A DNA stretch of 64,000 nt from Piscinibacter aquaticus (GTDB lineage: Bacteria; Pseudomonadota; Gammaproteobacteria; Burkholderiales; Burkholderiaceae_C): assembly GCA_007994965.1 (NCBI GenBank), contig VOPW01000001.1, positions 992,001-1,056,000 of the forward strand. Direction: 5' to 3'. Shown here piece after piece: positions 22,262 to 33,900 of the stretch. Under the pieces are notes generated by a model. That model saw nothing but the letters and a program-made list of their open reading frames with translations. It made no database searches and was not told the origin of the DNA. The position numbers and the translations under genes were made by a program. The stretch's first letter is position 1; every line of letters begins with the position of its first letter.

Positions 22262-22967
22262 ATGCGCCTTCCATCACCCGTCCGGCCGACCGGCCCGCTT
22301 GCCTCGCCGGCCCGGCCGTGGCTGCGGCGGGCCGTGGCCTGCGCGCTGGCGGCGCTGACGCTGACCAGCGCCCTTGGCCTGGCCTGGGACCGCGACCGCA
22401 TGTCGCAGGCGGCGCAACGCACCGGGCCGCGCGCTGGCCGCCGTCAAGCTGTTGCAGCCATTGCTGGCCGAGGGCACGCGTGACGAGACGGCGCTGCTGG
22501 CCAGCATCAACGACTTCTTCAACCGCCGCGTGCAGTTCACGGACGACCGTGCCGCCTGGGGCCAGGACGACTACTGGGCCAGCCCGCTGGAGACGCTGGA
22601 GAAGGGCATGGGCGACTGCGAGGACTATGCGATCGCCAAGTATTTCAGCCTGCTGGCGGCCGGTGTGCCGGTGTCCAGGCTGCGGCTGGTTTACGTGCGG
22701 GCGTCGATCGGCGGCCCCGGAGGCGTGAGCCAGCCTCACATGGTGCTGGCTGGGTATGCCCAGCCGGGCGCAGAGCCGCTGATCCTCGACAACCTGATTG
22801 GCGAGGTGCGTCCGGCGTCGCGCCGGCCTGACCTGACGCCGGTCTTCAGCTTCAACAGCGAGGGCCTGTGGCAGGGCACCGCGGGGGCGTCGGCAGGCGA
22901 TCCGGTGACCCGGTTGTCGCGCTGGCGCGAAATCATTGCGAAGGCGAGGGCGGAAGGGTTCCAATGA
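22262..22967 (+). CDS. lapG: LapG-type periplasmic cysteine protease (transglutaminase-like, BTLCP family)
   Basis: Calcium-dependent periplasmic protease that, in the Pseudomonas Lap system, cuts the adhesin N-terminus and frees it from the cell. A signal/anchor segment (LRRAVACALAALTLTSALGL) leads to the BTLCP domain with catalytic Cys in MGDCEDYAIAKY (near 22612), His in SQPHMVLAGY (near 22737) and Asp in LILDNLIGEV. An early WGQDDYWASPLETL segment also fits the family. A frameshift near 22430 separates the signal segment from the domain. It sits 15 bases before lapD with an AGGAG ribosome site between; this pairing is the hallmark of LapG/LapD modules. The adhesin gene next door supplies a matching cleavage site. 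Confidence 0.92.
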
Positions 22968-22982
22968 AGCCAGGAGATTCAC

Positions 22983-24897
22983 ATGTCGTTGATCGGCCAG
23001 ATCTGGCTCAAGCTGCTGGTGGTGATCGTGCTGGCCTTCGTCGGCGGCGTGGTCGTGCACACCGATGCGATGCGCGACACGCTGCAGACGCAGCTGCGCA
23101 TGAAGAACGGCGACAACGCCAGCGCCATGGCGCTGGTGCTGTCGCAGCAGAAGTCCGACCCGGCGCTGATGGACCTCGCGCTGACGGCGCAGTTCGACAC
23201 CGGCCACTACCGGCGCATCCGCTTCGTCCGCGCCGACGGCAGTGTCGCCTTCCTGCGCGAGGCACCGCCGCAGCCGCTGGATGCGCCGCGGTGGTTCGCG
23301 CGCATGCTGCCGATCAAGGCTGAGGCGGGCGTGGCGCAGGTCTCCGACGGCTGGCAGGCACTCGGCCGCATCGAGGTGGAGAGCCACGACAACTTTGCGC
23401 ACGACGAGCTCTGGCACGCCGTGCATCGTGCCGGCTCGGCCATGCTGGTGCTCGGCCTGCTGGCGGCGCTGGCAGGCGCCGTGGTCGTCGGCCGCATCCG
23501 CCGGCCGCTGGAGCGGGCAGTCGAGCAGGCGCGCTCGCTCGAGCGCGGTGAATACGTCACTGTCGACGAGCCGGGCACGCCCGAACTGCGCCGGCTCGTG
23601 CGGGCCATGAACTCGATGGTGACGCGCCTGAAGCAGGTCTTCGAGGGCCGGCCACGCAGGTGGAAACGCTGCGCCGCCGTGCCAACTGCGACGCGCTGAC
23701 GGGTCTGTCCAACCGCGCGCACTTCCTCGGCCAGCTCGATGCGATGCTGCACCGTGAGGACGGCAGCGCGGAGAGCGGCCTCGTGCTGCTGCGCATCCTC
23801 GATCTGGCCGAGCTCAACCGCAGCATCGGCCACGCCAGCACCGACCGGTTGATCGAAACGGTCGCCCAGGCGCTGCAGGCCTACACGACGCGGGTGGCCG
23901 GTTGTTTCGTCGGCCGACTCAACGGCGCGGACTTCGCGATGTGCCTGCCGGCCGGCGGCGTGGCCGAAGAGACGGCGCGTGCCGTCGCCTCGGCGTTGCA
24001 GGCGGTGCTCCCGGCCTTCGGCCGCCAGGGCGGCGGTGGCCGCGGGTGCGGTGGAGGCCGTGCGCGGCACGACGCTGGCCGACTTGATGTCCCGGGCCGA
24101 CCTCGCGCTGGCGCAGGCCGAGGCGCTCGGCCCGTTCCAGGTCGCCACCGTGGGCGAACCGGGCCAGTGCTGGCGCGCATGGGCGAAGGCGGCTGGCGGC
24201 GCCGCCTGCACGAGGCGCTGGGCGCCGGCCGCGTGACCCTGGTCGAGTACCCCGTGCTCGGCAAGAGCGACCAGCTGATGCACCTGGAATGCCCGCTGCG
24301 CGTGCAGCTCGAGCCCGAGGGCGAGCCGGAGCCAGCGGCACGCTGGCTGCCGCTGGCCGTGCGGGCGCGGCTGACGGCAGCGCTCGACGAGCGGGCCCTC
24401 TCGCTGGCGCTGGGCGCCATCGCGCTGGATGGACAAGCGCGCGCCGTCAACCTCGCGGCGGCCTCACTCTTCGACAGCGGCTTCGCGGCTCGACTTCGCG
24501 CGCAACTGATGCAGGCGCCCCGCGCAGCGCGCCGGTGTGGCTGGAGGTGCCCGAGGCCGCGGCCGCCGATCACTTCGATCTGGTTCGCGAGCTCGGCCGG
24601 CAACTTCGGCCGGCCGGGGCTCGGCTCGGCCTGGAGCACGCCGGCGAGCGCATCGGTCGCATCGAGCGGCTGTTCGAGCTCGGCCTCGATTACGTGAAGC
24701 TCGACGGCGCGATCACCCGCGACGTGGGCCGCGACAGCCACCGCGCCGGCTTCGTCACCGGCGCAGTGGCGATGCTGCACAGCCTGTCGGTGCAGGTGAT
24801 CGCCGAAGGCGTCAGCGGCCATGCGGACGCCGAGGCCCTCTGGCAATGCGGCGTGGATGGCCAGACGGGGCCCTGGGTCAGCGCCAGGGCGCGTTGA
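22983..24897 (+). CDS. lapD: LapD-type c-di-GMP receptor with degenerate GGDEF and EAL domains
   Basis: Inner-membrane receptor that sequesters LapG when bound to c-di-GMP. TM1 (LWLKLLVVIVLAFVGGVVV-like, residues 7-28) precedes a periplasmic LapD/MoxY-type domain, TM2 (AMLVLGLLAALAGAVVVG) and HAMP (RRPLERAVEQARSLERGEY). The GGDEF domain starts with DALTGLSNRAHFLGQLD, but the signature is NGADF at 23921-23935. The EAL signature is ECPLR at 24287-24301, and the metal-binding DDFG is replaced by EHAG. Both catalytic centres are therefore predicted dead, as in characterised LapD proteins. Indels near 23650, 24030, 24167 and 24515 split it. It ends convergently with the adhesin gene. Confidence 0.92.
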
Positions 24898-24900
24898 GAC

Positions 24901-24922
24901 GGCGGGGCCCGCGAGCCCCGCC
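24901..24922. terminator. GC-rich hairpin between convergent lapD and adhesin genes
   Basis: A perfect 8-bp stem GGCGGGGC / GCCCCGCC (24901-24908 with 24915-24922) with loop CCGCGA fills the 30-base gap between the two stops. There is no T-run, so it would be an imperfect or bidirectional terminator. Confidence 0.5.
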
Positions 24923-24927
24923 GTGCC

Positions 24928-27900
24928 TCAGCCATCGACCACCAGCTTCGACTTGTTGAGCAGGTCCTGGATGATCTGCTGGTCGGTGCTCAGTCCGCCG
25001 CTGAACAGGTTGACGTTCTGCAGCACGATGGTCTGGTCGGTGGCCGTGCCGTAGTTGCTGCCGCTGAAGGCACCGGTCGAGCTGATCTGGATCGTCGTCG
25101 ACGTGCCGTCGGTGCTGAAGTGGATGAAGTTGGCGAGATTGCCCGCGTTCTCGCCGCTCAGCAGGTCGCGCAGGTCGAGCACGTCGCCGCCCGCTGCCGG
25201 CGTGGCCACGTTGAAGTCGGTGATCGTGTCCTGCGGCGGCGCGGCCGTGGTGCCACGATCGGCCAGGGTCCACGCGAACACGTCGGATCCGGCACCGCCG
25301 GTGAGCGTGTCGCTGCCGGCACCGCCCTGGATGCGATCGGCCCCGGCGCCGCCGGTGATGATGTCTGCGCCGGCGCCTCCAAACAGCAGGTCATTGCCGT
25401 TGCCGCCGTCAATCGTGTCGTTGCCGTCGCCGCCGTAGACCGGTCGTTGCCGTCACCGGCATTGATCGTGTCGTTGCCGCCGAAGCCCTGCAGCGAATCA
25501 CCGCCCGTGGTGCCGGTGAGGGTGTCGGCGTTCTGGTTGCCGGCCCGGCTGGCGGTGGTGGTGGACACCGTCACGGCGATGGTCGAGGTGCTCGTGGCCG
25601 TGCTGCCGTTGCTGGCTTCGGTGGCTGTGGCACTGACGCTGAGGTTGAAACTGCCGGTGTAGCCAGAGGGCGGCAGCAGTTGCAGGGTGGCCAGCTGCGC
25701 CGGTGTGACGCTCCAGCTGCCACCGCCCAGGTTCGTGCCTGCCGAGAGAATGGCACCGGTGGGCAGGCCGGAGATGGTGATCGCAAGCGACTCCGAGCCG
25801 TCGCGATCCGACAGGGCCGCGCCGATAGACAGGTCGATCGGCTGGCCATAGGCCGTGCCGCCGATGCTCACCGTCGGTGTGGCCACCGTCAGCGACGAGT
25901 CCTTGCCGGTGTCGCCGCCGTTCAGTACCAGCCACGAGAACTGATACTCGCCCGCGGATGTCGCGGTGAAGTTGTAGGTGCCCGTGGCGTCGGCCGCAGC
26001 GCCGTTGGTGTTGCGACCGGTTTGCTCCGACGATGAGACCTGCACGTACTGCTTCGCGCCGTCCGGGCCGGTGATGACCAGCACCACCAGGTCGTTGAAG
26101 CCGTTGTTGATTTCGCTGGTGGTGTCTTCGCTGTTGAAGAACTGCCAGTTGAACGAGGCCACGTTGCCCGCGCCCAGATCGAGGGTGTAGTTCGAGCTCT
26201 TGCCGTCCACCACGTTCACGTTCCCCGGATCGTTGGCCGTGGCGCCTGCGGCAGGGTCGAATCCATCCAGGGCGCCATTGGGCAGGCCCAGCGTGGCCTC
26301 CAGGTTGGCCTGCGTGATTCCTGGCTCGGTGCTGATCGTGGTGCCGGCCTGAACGATGCCGGTGATCTGGAGCGGCGCCAGCAGCGTGGGCGCATCGGCG
26401 ACTGCGGCAACGTTGACGGTGACCGTCGCAGTCGACGTGCCGCCTTGGCCGTCGGAGATCGTGTAGGTGAACGAAGCCGGCCCGCTGTAGTTCGCCGCCG
26501 GCGTGAACACGACGCTGCTGCCGGACAGCGTGACCGTTCCGTTGACCGGGTTCTGCACGCTTGTGATCGTCAGCGTGGTGCCCGCATCGACGTCGGAGTC
26601 GTTGGCGAGCAGTGTTGCGAACGGAATGGTCAGGGCCACGTCTTCCACGCCCGAGCCGGTGTTCGCATTGGCCACCGGAGCGTCGTTGGTGCCGGTGACG
26701 GTGATGACGAGGTTGGCCGTCGAGGTGGCCCCTGCGTTGTCGGTCACCGTGTAGGGCACGGTGATCACCTGTTGCTGCCCCACGCCCAGCGATTGGTAAG
26801 CCGCATTGGCCGGGTTGAAGCTGTAGCTGCCGTTCGCATTGAAGGTCAGCCCCGCCGGTGCCGATCCGTTGAGCGTGTAGGTCAGCGTGCTTCCCGTATC
26901 GACGTCCGTGGCGGTAACGCTGCCGTTGACGATGGCGGCGTCCTCGGCGACGGTGAAGCTCGAGGCCTGCGCCACCGGAGCATCGTTCGTGCCGTTGATC
27001 GTGACGACGACAGAAGAGGTCGTGCCATCAGCCGAGCGAACGGTGAAGGTCTCGGTGAGCGTCTGCCCGGCACCGAGCGACTGGATCGCGGTATTGGAGT
27101 TCGCGGCCGTGTAGGTCCAGGCGCCGTTGGCCGCCAGGGTGAAGGTGCCGTAAGCGCCCGCGGTGGAAGCCTGCGGCTGGAACGTAGTGGCCGGCATCCG
27201 CGTCGGTGACCGTCAGCGTGCCGCCAGTGGAGATGCTGCCTGCGACGACGCCAGAGTCTTCGGTGACCGAGCCCGTGCCGGCCGAGATCACCGCCACATC
27301 GTTCGTGCCGTTGATCGTGACGACGACGCTCGACGTGGTGCCATCAGCCGAGCGAACGGTGAAGGTCTCAGTGAGCGTCTGCCCGGCACCGAGCGACTGG
27401 ATCGCGGTGTTCGTGGAGGCCGTGTAGGTCCAGGCGCCGTTGGCGGCCAGCGTGAAGGTGCCATAGGCGCCGGCAGTGGAAGCCTGCGGCTGGAAGGTGG
27501 CTGGCCACTGTCGGCGTCGGTGACGGTCAGCGTGCCGCCAGTGGAGATGTTGCCTGCGACGACGCCCGAGTCTTCGGTGACCGAGCCCGTACCGGCCGAG
27601 ATCACCGCCACGTCGTTGGTGCCGTTGATCGTGACGACGACAGAAGAGGTCGTGCCATCGGCCGAACGCACCGTGAAGGTCTCGGTGAGCGTCTGCCCGG
27701 CACCGAGCGACTGGATCGCGGTGTTCGGGTGGAGGCCGTGTAGGTCCAGGCGCCGTTGGCGGCCAGCGTGAAGGTTCCATAGGCGCCGGCAGTGGAAGCC
27801 TGCGGCTGGAAGGTGGCGGCCACTGTCGGCGTCGGTGACGGTCAGCGTGCCGCCAGTGGAGATGTTGCCTGCCGTGACAGCGACGTCCTCGGTGACCGAG

Positions 27901-30900
27901 CCCGTGCCAGCCGAGATCACCGCCACGTCGTTCGTGCCATTGATCGTGACGACGACCGACGAGGTCGTGCCATCGGCCGAACGCACCGTGAAGGTCTCGG
28001 AAAGCGTCTGGCCCGCGCCGAGGTTCTGGATCGCGGTGTTCGAGTTCGAGGCGGTGTAGGTCCAGGCGCCGTTGGCCGCCAGCGTGAAGGTCCCGTAAGT
28101 GCCCGCGGTGGAAGCCTGCGGCTGGAACGCAGCCCGGCCTGCGTCCAGGTCCGTGACGGTCAGCGTGCCGCCCGTGCTCAGGTTGCCGGCGGCGACGTTC
28201 GTGTCTTCGGTGATCGATCCGGAGGACGTACCGCTGACCACCGCTGCGTCATTCGTGCCGGTGACGGTGATGACGAGGTTGGCCGTCGAGCTCGCGCCGG
28301 CGTTGTCGGTCACCGTGTAGGGCACGGTGATCACCTGCTGCTGGCCGGCTCCGAGCGACTGGTAGGCCGCGTTGGCCGGGTTGAAGCTGTAGCTGCCGTC
28401 CGCATTGAAGGTCAGGCCCGCCGGTGCCGCGCCGTTGAGCGCGTAGCTGAGCGTGCCGCCGGTGTCGATGTCGGTGGCGCTGACGTTGCCCGTCACGATC
28501 GCGGCGTCCTCGGCGACGGTGAAGCTCGAGGCCTGCGCCACCGGAGCGTCGTTGGTGCCCACGATCGTCACGATGACGTTCCACGGCGTGCCATCGGCCG
28601 AGCGCACGGTGAAGGTCTCGGTGAGCGTCGCGCCCGCGCCGAGGGTCTGGATCGCCGTGTTCGAGTTGGAGGCGGTGTAGGTCCAGCTGCCGTCCGCGGC
28701 GATCGTGAACGTGCCGTAGGTGCCCGCCGTCGAAACCTGTGGCTGGAAGCTGGCCGGCCGCTGTCAACATCGCTCACGGTCAGCGTGCCGCCGGTGCTGA
28801 TATTGCCGGCGACCACGCTCGCATCCTCGGTCACCGAACCGGTCGAGATGCCGCCGATCACCGCCACGTCGTTCGTGCCGTTGATCGTGACCACGACGCT
28901 CGACGTGGTGCCGTCGGCCGAGCGCACCGTGAAGGTGTCGGTGAGCGACTGACCCTGGCCCAGGTTCTGGATCGCGGTGTTCGAGTTCGAGGCGGTGTAG
29001 GTCCACGCGCCGTTGGCGGCCAGCGTGAAGGTGCCGTAGCTGCCCGCGGTCGACGCCTGCGGCTGGAACAAGCCCGGCCCGCATCGACGTCGCTGACCGT
29101 CAGCGTGCCGCCCGTGCTCAGGTTGCCGGCGACGACGCTCGTGTCTTCGGTGATCGAGCCGGCCGCGGTGCCGCCGATCGCGGCTGCGTCGTTCGCTCCG
29201 GCGACCGTCACCGTGATCACGCGCGTCGTTCCGAGTGTCGTGACGGTGAAGTTCTCCGTCGGCGCTGCGCTGCCGGGCAGTGCCTGCGTTGGCCGCTGCA
29301 TTGTTCAGCGTGTGGTCCACACGCCGCCGGCGGTGATGGCGAAGGTGCCGTAGGTGCCGGCCGTGCCGGCCTGGGCCACGAAGCCGGACTCACCCGCATC
29401 GGCATCGGTGATCAGCAGCGTGCCGTTGCTCGTGAGCGTGCCGTCCTCCTGCACCGCGCCGGCCAACGGGCCGGTGATGGTCGGCATGTCGTTCGTGCCG
29501 GTCACGGTGAAGGTCAGCGTCGTCGTTGCCGTGGCGCCACTGGCATCACGAACCGTGTAGGCGAAGCTCTCGGTGACGACCTGTCCGCCGACGAGTGCCT
29601 CGGCAGCGGGCCGGTTTGCCACATAGGTGTAGGAGCCATCGCTGTTCAGCGTCAGCGTGCCGTAGGTGCCCGCCAGCGCGCTGCCGACGGTGCCGCTGGT
29701 GGCACCGAAGGAAACGGCGGAGACCGAATCGCCCGCATCGGCGTCGCTGTCGTTGGCCAGCACGCCGGTGGCGGCGGTGGTGCTCAGCGTCGCGTTCTCG
29801 TTCACCGAGCCGGCATTGGCCACGGCCACCGGCGTGTCGTGGTGCCGGTGACGGTGATGACGAGGTTGGCTGTCGATGAGGCGCCCGCGTTGTCGGTCAC
29901 CGTGAAGGCACGGTGATCACGGTCGATTGCCCCGGCCAGCGACGGCAGGCCGCCACCGAGGCGTCGAAGGTGTAGCTGCCGTCGGCGTTGAAGCTCAGGC
30001 CGGCCGGCGCCGCGCCGTTCAGCGCGTAGCTGAGCGTGGTGCCGGCGTCGATGTCGGTGGCCGTGACGGCGCCGTGACCACGGCGGCATCTTCCGCGACC
30101 GTGAAAGCGGCCGGCTGCGCCACCGGCGCGTCGTTGACCGGCGTGACGTTGATCGTGATCTGGTTCGGCGTGGCGTCGAAGTGATGCCGTCGCTCACCGA
30201 GAAGCTGAAGCTGGCATAGCCGGTGCCGTTGGCATCGGCGGCCGGCACGAAGCGCAATGCGAGGTCGGCTGCCGCGATCTGCTGGCCGCCACCACCGCCA
30301 CGCTGCCGAGCAGCAGTTGCCCGGCGCCGGGAAGCGTGTCGATACGCACCGAGGCCAGCGGCTGGCCGTTGGCATCCGTGTAGCCGAAGTCGGCGGCCGT
30401 GAAGGAGGGGCTGTCCTCCGCCGTGCTGACCGTGGCGCTCGTGCCCGAAGGCGCCGCGTTGACGATAGTTCTGCAGCGCCGTCGCGACACGGAAGTTGCC
30501 CGCCGCATCGGTCAGCGTCAGGCTGCCGACGATCGTGGAATCCAGATCGGACACGAGCACGCTGCACCGAGACGCTGAAGGCGCCGCCCACGCCGACGAC
30601 GGCCTGGAACACTGGCCGCTGATCGTCAGCTCGACGATGTCGCCGGCGACTGCATCGCCGCCGGCAGCCGCTGAGCAGGACGTTGCCGCCGGCTTCGGCG
30701 ACGCTGAGCACGTTGTCGGCCGTGACCGGCTCCAGCGTCAGGCTGGCCGTCGGCGGCGTCACGTCGACCACGCCGCTATCGGTAGCGCTGGCGGCGTTGC
30801 CGGCGCTGTCGCTGGCCGTGGCCACGAGCCGCCTTCGGCCAGCGGTGCGGGCACCTGGGCCGAGAAGGTGCCGCCGGGAGCGACGGTGGCGGTGACGGTC

Positions 30901-33900
30901 TGCTGCACGCCACCGGCGTCGGTGATCAGCAGGCTGACCGTGGAACCGGCCGGCAGGTTCGTAGTGCCGGTGACGGTCGGCACGGGCGTGTTGATCAGTG
31001 CCGCGCATCGACCGTGATGGTCGGTGCAGTGAGGTCGAGATGCCCGAGTCGTTCGCGGTGGCGGCATTGCCTGCGGCATCGGTCGCGGTGGCCACCACCG
31101 AGTGATGCCCTCGGCCAGCGAAGACGGCACGTCGACCGAGAACGTGCCCCAGCGGCGACCGTGGCCGCGAGCGTCTGCGAAGCACCCGCAGCGTCCGTGA
31201 CGCTGACGATCGAGCCGGCCGGCAGGTCTGTCGTGCCGGTGATGGTCGGCGTCGAATCGTTGGTCAGCAGCGGTGCGTCGACGGTGATCGAAGGCGCCGT
31301 CACGTCGACAGCGCCGGCGTCGTTGGCCGAGGCGGAGTTTCCGGCGGCATCGGTGGCCGTGGCGACGACGGTGAAGCTGCCTTCGGCCAGGGCGGCCGGG
31401 ACGGACGCCGAATAGGTGCCGCCCGCGGCGACGGTCGCGGTGAGCGTCTGCTGAGTGCCGAGCGCATCGGTGACCACGAGGCTGACGGTCGAACCCGCCG
31501 GCAGGTTGGTGGTGCCGGTGATCGTCGGCGTGGCGTCGTTGGTCAGCGCCGGAGCATCGACGGTGAGGGTCGGAGCGGTGACATCGACGGATCCGGCGTC
31601 GTTGGCCGACGACGAGTTGCCGGCCAGTCAGTGGCGGTGGCGACAACCGTGAATTCCGCCAGCGCCACCGGCCGAGAACGTGCCGCCAGCGGTGACGGTT
31701 GCGGAGATGGTCTGCGACGCGCCCAGCGCATCGGTGACGACGAGGCTGACAGTCGAGCCTGCCGGCAGGTTGGTGGTGCCGGTGATGGTGGGCGTGACGT
31801 CGTTCGTCAGGGCGGGTGCATCGACAGTGAGCGTCGGCGCCGTGACGTCGACCGAACCGACGTCGCTGGCCGAAGCCGAGTTCGGATCGGTGGCGGTTCC
31901 GACGACCGTGAATCCGCCTTCGGCCAGAGCCGCAGGCACATCGACGGAGAACGTACCGCCCGCCGCGACGGTTGCCGTGAGCGTTTGCTGAGCGCCGAGC
32001 GCATCGGTGACGACCAGCGTGACCGACGAGCCGGCCGGCAGATTGGTCGTGCCGGCGATGGTGGGCGTGGCGTCGTTGGTCAGCGCGGGCGCATCGACGG
32101 TGAGGGACGGTGCGGTGACATCGACCACGCCGTTGCCGACGGCGTTGGCGGAATTGCCCGCCCCGTCGGTGACGGTGGCCACGACGGTGAAGCTGCCTTC
32201 GGCCAGCGGTGCAGGCACCTGGGCCGAGAAGGTGCCGCCGGGAGCGACGGTGGCGGTAACGGTCTGCTGCACGCCACCGGCGTCGGTGATCAGCAGGCTG
32301 ACCGTGGAACCGGCTGGCAGGTTGGTGTTGCCAGTGACGGTGGGCACGAGACTGTTGGTCAGCGCCGGCGCGTCGACCGTGATGGTCGGTGCAGTGAGGT
32401 CGAGGATGCCCGAGTCGTTCGCGGTGGCGGCATTGCCTGCGGTATCGGTCGCAGTGGCCACCACTGAGTAGATGCCTTCGGCCAGAGCGGCCGGCACGGC
32501 AAACCGAGTAGGTGCCGCCTGCGGCCACGGTTCAGTGTCTGCGAGGCGCCCGCAGCGTCACCGTGACGACGATGCTGACGGTGGAGCCAGCCGGCAGGTC
32601 TGTCGTGCCGGTGATGGTCGGCGTCGAGTCGTTGGTCAGCAACGGCGCATCGACGGTGATCGAAGGCGCCGTCACGTCGACAGCGCCGGCATCGTTGGCC
32701 GAGGCGGAGTTTCCAGCGGCATCGGTGGCCGTGGCGACGACGGTGAAGCTGCCTTCGGCCAGGGCGGCCGGGACGGACGCCGCATAGGTGCCGCCCCGGC
32801 GCGTGCCGTGAGCGTCTGCTGAGCGCCGAGCGCATCGACCACGAGGCTGACGGCGAACCCGCCGGCAGGTTGGTGGTGCCGGTGATGGTGGGCGTCGTCA
32901 GCGCAGGCGCGTCAACGGTGAGGGTAGGAGCGGTGACATCGACGGAGCCGGCATCGTTCGCCGAAGTCGGCTGCGCGGAGAACGTGAGCCGGCACATCGA
33001 CCGACCGCCAGCGGCGACCGTTCATGGTCTGGAGGCACCAGCGGAGTCGGTGATGACGAGGCTGATGGCGCCGGCCGGCAGGCTGGTCGTACCGGTGATG
33101 GTCGGCGTAGCGTCGTTCGTCAGCGCCGGAGCATCGACGGTGAGCGTCGGTGCCGTGATATCGAGCGAGCCGGCGTCGTTGGCAGAAGCCGAGTTGCCTG
33201 CGGCGTCTGCGGCTGTCGCGGTAACCGTGAATGCGCCTTCGGCCAGTGCCGCAGGCACATCTGCCACCCGCGGAGCCGTGCGTCTGTTGAACGCCGACCA
33301 CGAGGCTGCGGTGAGCCGCCCGGCAGGTCGGTCGTGCCGGTGATCGTGGGCGTCGAGTCAACGCAGGCGCATCCGGCCGAAGCCGTGTTCCCGGGTCGGT
33401 GGCGGTCGACAACGGTGAAGGCACCTCAGCCAGTGCCGCGGGAACATCGAACGCCGCCCGCGGCGAGCGGAGATGGTCTGCGAAGCACCAGAGAATCGGT
33501 GACGAGGCTGACGGTGGAACCTGCCGGCAGGTCGGCGTGGCGTCGTGTCCGGTGATCGGAGCGGTGTCATTGGGCTGTGCCAGCGGCGTCCGTTGCAGTC
33601 GCAGCGACGCTGAAGGACCCTTCGGCCAGTGCGGCGGGCCGGGAAGGTGCCGCATCGACCGTTGCGGTGATGGTCTGCGTGCGCCGAGTGCGTCGGTGAC
33701 GACCATGAGCGACGAACCTGCCGGCAGCGGTGATGGTCGGCGTAGCGTCGTTTGCGCCGGAATCGCCGAGTATCGAGCGAGCCGGCGTCGTTGGCAGAAG
33801 CCGAGCCTGCGGCGTCTGCGGCTGTCGCGGTAACCGTGAATGCGCCTTCGGCCAGTGCGGCAGGCACATCGACGGAGAAACTGCCACCCGCAGTGACGGT

